22,206 nucleotides of DNA from JAIBJP01 sp035601195 (lineage in GTDB: Bacteria; Actinomycetota; Thermoleophilia; Gaiellales; Gaiellaceae): assembly GCA_035601195.1 (NCBI GenBank), contig DATNOU010000158.1, positions 1-22,206 on the forward strand. Reading direction: 5' to 3'. Positions 21,263 through 22,206 of the stretch are shown here, one piece after another. Numbering within the stretch: position 1 is the first letter of the stretch; each line of letters starts with the position of its first letter. The notes beneath the pieces are model-generated. The model was not told where the DNA came from and ran no database searches. It was given only the letters and a program-made list of their open reading frames with translations. The position numbers and the translations under genes were made by a program.

Positions 21263-22033
21263 ATGCGTCACGTAGCTCTTCCCGTCAGCGCAGCCCTACT
21301 CATCGGCATTGCCACCGCCTGCGGCGGAGGAAACTCGCAATCCACCCAGCCGACCGGTGGGACCGCAACCGGTACCGCAGCGACGTCCCTCCCCGTCGGA
21401 GGCAAGCCTTTCAAGATGAATCCGGCCGACTTCACGACCGAGATCGATCATCCCTACTGGCCGATGAAGGCCGGCAGCCGCTGGATCTTCCGCGAGACGG
21501 ACGCCGAAGGGTCCGTTTCCCGCGTCGTCGTCACCGTCCTGGACAAGACGAAGACGATCATGGGCATCGAGGCCAGGATCGTCCATGACCAGGTGAGCGA
21601 ACAAGGCGAGGTGAAGGAAGACACTTTCGACTGGTACGCCCAGGATGCGGAGGGCAATCTCTGGTACCTCGGCGAGGATACGACCGAGTACGAGAACGGC
21701 AAGCCGAAGACGAAGGAAGGCTCCTGGGAGGCCGGCGTCGACGGTGCTCTCGCCGGAGTCATCCTCCCGGCGCACCCCGAGGTCGGCATGACCTACCGCG
21801 AGGAGTACTACAAGGGCCACGCCGAGGACGGCGCCTCAATTCTGAGCGTGGACGCGTTCGCGAAGGTTCCCTACGGCACGTTCGATCACGGGATCCAGAC
21901 CCGCAACTTCAGCGGGATCGAGCCCGACACGATCGAGGAGAAGATCTACGCGAAGGGAGTCGGCGTCGTGCTCGAGCTCACGGTGTCGGGTGGCTCCGAC
22001 CGGACCGAGCTCGTTAGCTACGAGGAGGGCTAG
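21263..22033 (+). CDS. Lipoprotein of unknown function
   Basis: 256 residues from ATG, with AAGGAGG about 7 nt upstream. Signal peptide with lipobox (GIATAC, lipidated Cys20), followed by a Gly/Ser/Thr-rich tether (GGGNSQSTQPTGGTATGTAA). The soluble part has aromatic-rich beta-strand patterns (YWPMKAGSRWIFRETD, EDTFDWYAQDAEGNLWYLGE, YGTFDHGIQTRNF, IYAKGVGVVLEL) typical of conserved extracellular beta-sheet domains; no enzyme motif seen. Divergent from the PepSY gene across 142 bp that includes the OmpR-type direct repeat, so it may be co-regulated by the two-component system. Its TAG shares CTAG with a minus-strand gene end. Confidence 0.8.
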   Translation: MRHVALPVSAALLIGIATACGGGNSQSTQPTGGTATGTAATSLPVGGKPFKMNPADFTTEIDHPYWPMKAGSRWIFRETDAEGSVSRVVVTVLDKTKTIMGIEARIVHDQVSEQGEVKEDTFDWYAQDAEGNLWYLGEDTTEYENGKPKTKEGSWEAGVDGALAGVILPAHPEVGMTYREEYYKGHAEDGASILSVDAFAKVPYGTFDHGIQTRNFSGIEPDTIEEKIYAKGVGVVLELTVSGGSDRTELVSYEEG

Positions 22034-22115
22034 CCGCGGTTGTGGTTCACGAGCTCGATGTTGTTGCCGTCTAGATAGCGCACGTTCCTAAGCTTCTTCT
22101 TCGCAAATGCGCTAC
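22030..22115 (-). pseudogene. C-terminal remnant of an interrupted gene, possibly VOC/glyoxalase family
   Basis: A minus-strand frame ends at TAG 22030-22032 with AKKKLRNVRYLDGNNIELVN then HNRG. The 'DGNxIEL' segment resembles the last strand of VOC-family (glyoxalase-like) proteins. The similarity fades upstream and runs into the serine recombinase start, so the body of the gene is probably displaced by an inserted element. The stop shares CTAG with the convergent lipoprotein gene, as at other true gene ends in this window. The upstream boundary is approximate. Confidence 0.45.
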
Positions 22116-22137
22116 CGTGCGGACGAGGGCAGAGGCG

Positions 22138-22206
22138 ATGACATTCGACGTCTACACGCGCGTGTCGAAGCTGGGCGAGCGCAGCGAGGACAACCTCCGC
22201 TCTCCC
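22138..22206 (+). CDS. Serine recombinase, N-terminal 23 codons (cut by window end)
   Basis: ATG 22138 with GAGGG about 8 nt upstream. The residues MTFDVYTRVSKLGERSEDNL match the start of large serine recombinases, where VYxRVS carries the first strand with the catalytic Arg (before the nucleophilic Ser, here in RVS). The frame is open at the window end. Large serine integrases usually have their attachment site just upstream of the gene, which here coincides with the end of the remnant at 22030-22115. Confidence 0.7.
   Translation, partial: MTFDVYTRVSKLGERSEDNLRSP

Noticed and set aside
1..22206. CRISPR array or rRNA genes
   Set aside because: No regularly spaced repeats and no rRNA-like sequence seen on reading the window.

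Overview
The window is high-GC DNA with many GTG starts, very tight gene packing and several apparently leaderless genes. The gene content points to an actinobacterium, most likely of the Thermoleophilia type: a transglycosylase with the 'EGSW..GGLQMD' core, an S1-family protease, a UdgX-type uracil-DNA glycosylase, a PepSY/OmpR two-component set, and a TMEM175-type channel. The lineage is inferred from protein families only.

Region 1 (1-6490) is the end of an integrated element. It holds the C-terminal part of a relaxase/helicase, a membrane-anchored PASTA protein, a secreted S1 protease with a readable promoter, an IS110-type transposase remnant, an XRE regulator/nucleotidyltransferase-fold pair, an excisionase-like HTH protein and a complete tyrosine integrase. 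The integrase stops 22 bp from the 3' end of an intact tRNA-Ala(UGC) at 6490-6562, the classic arrangement of an integrative conjugative or mobilizable element in a tRNA gene. The other attachment site should lie left of the window.

Region 2 (6490-16334) looks like ordinary chromosome. In order it carries tRNA-Ala, a UspA-like protein, a second S1-fold protein with an altered triad, a small conserved protein, a HAMP-GAF-GGDEF diguanylate cyclase, two small membrane proteins, a transglycosylase, a divergent NrtR-like Nudix regulator/NiaP-like MFS pair, a TMEM175-family channel, a YyaL-type thioredoxin-domain protein, and a small HTH-like protein.

Region 3 (16059-21120) is a co-directional minus-strand run of eight genes with short gaps or overlaps: PepSY protein, OmpR-type response regulator, histidine kinase, LysE exporter, NYN/PIN-like RNase, L,D-transpeptidase, UdgX, and the HTH-like protein. 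An 11-bp-period direct repeat, the form OmpR-family regulators bind, sits at the expected -35 position upstream of the PepSY gene. This suggests an autoregulated envelope/stress operon. A divergent lipoprotein gene shares the upstream region.

Region 4 (22030-22206) starts a second element: the first 23 codons of a serine recombinase lie directly beside the C-terminal codons of an apparently interrupted gene, possibly of the VOC/glyoxalase family. The chromosomal segment is therefore bracketed by two different integration events.

No CRISPR array, rRNA or complete insertion sequence was seen. The most unusual sequence-level signals are a perfect 26-bp palindrome inside the yyaL-like gene, repeated CTAG stop-codon sharing at convergent gene ends, and back-to-back leaderless promoters in a 35-bp intergenic region.
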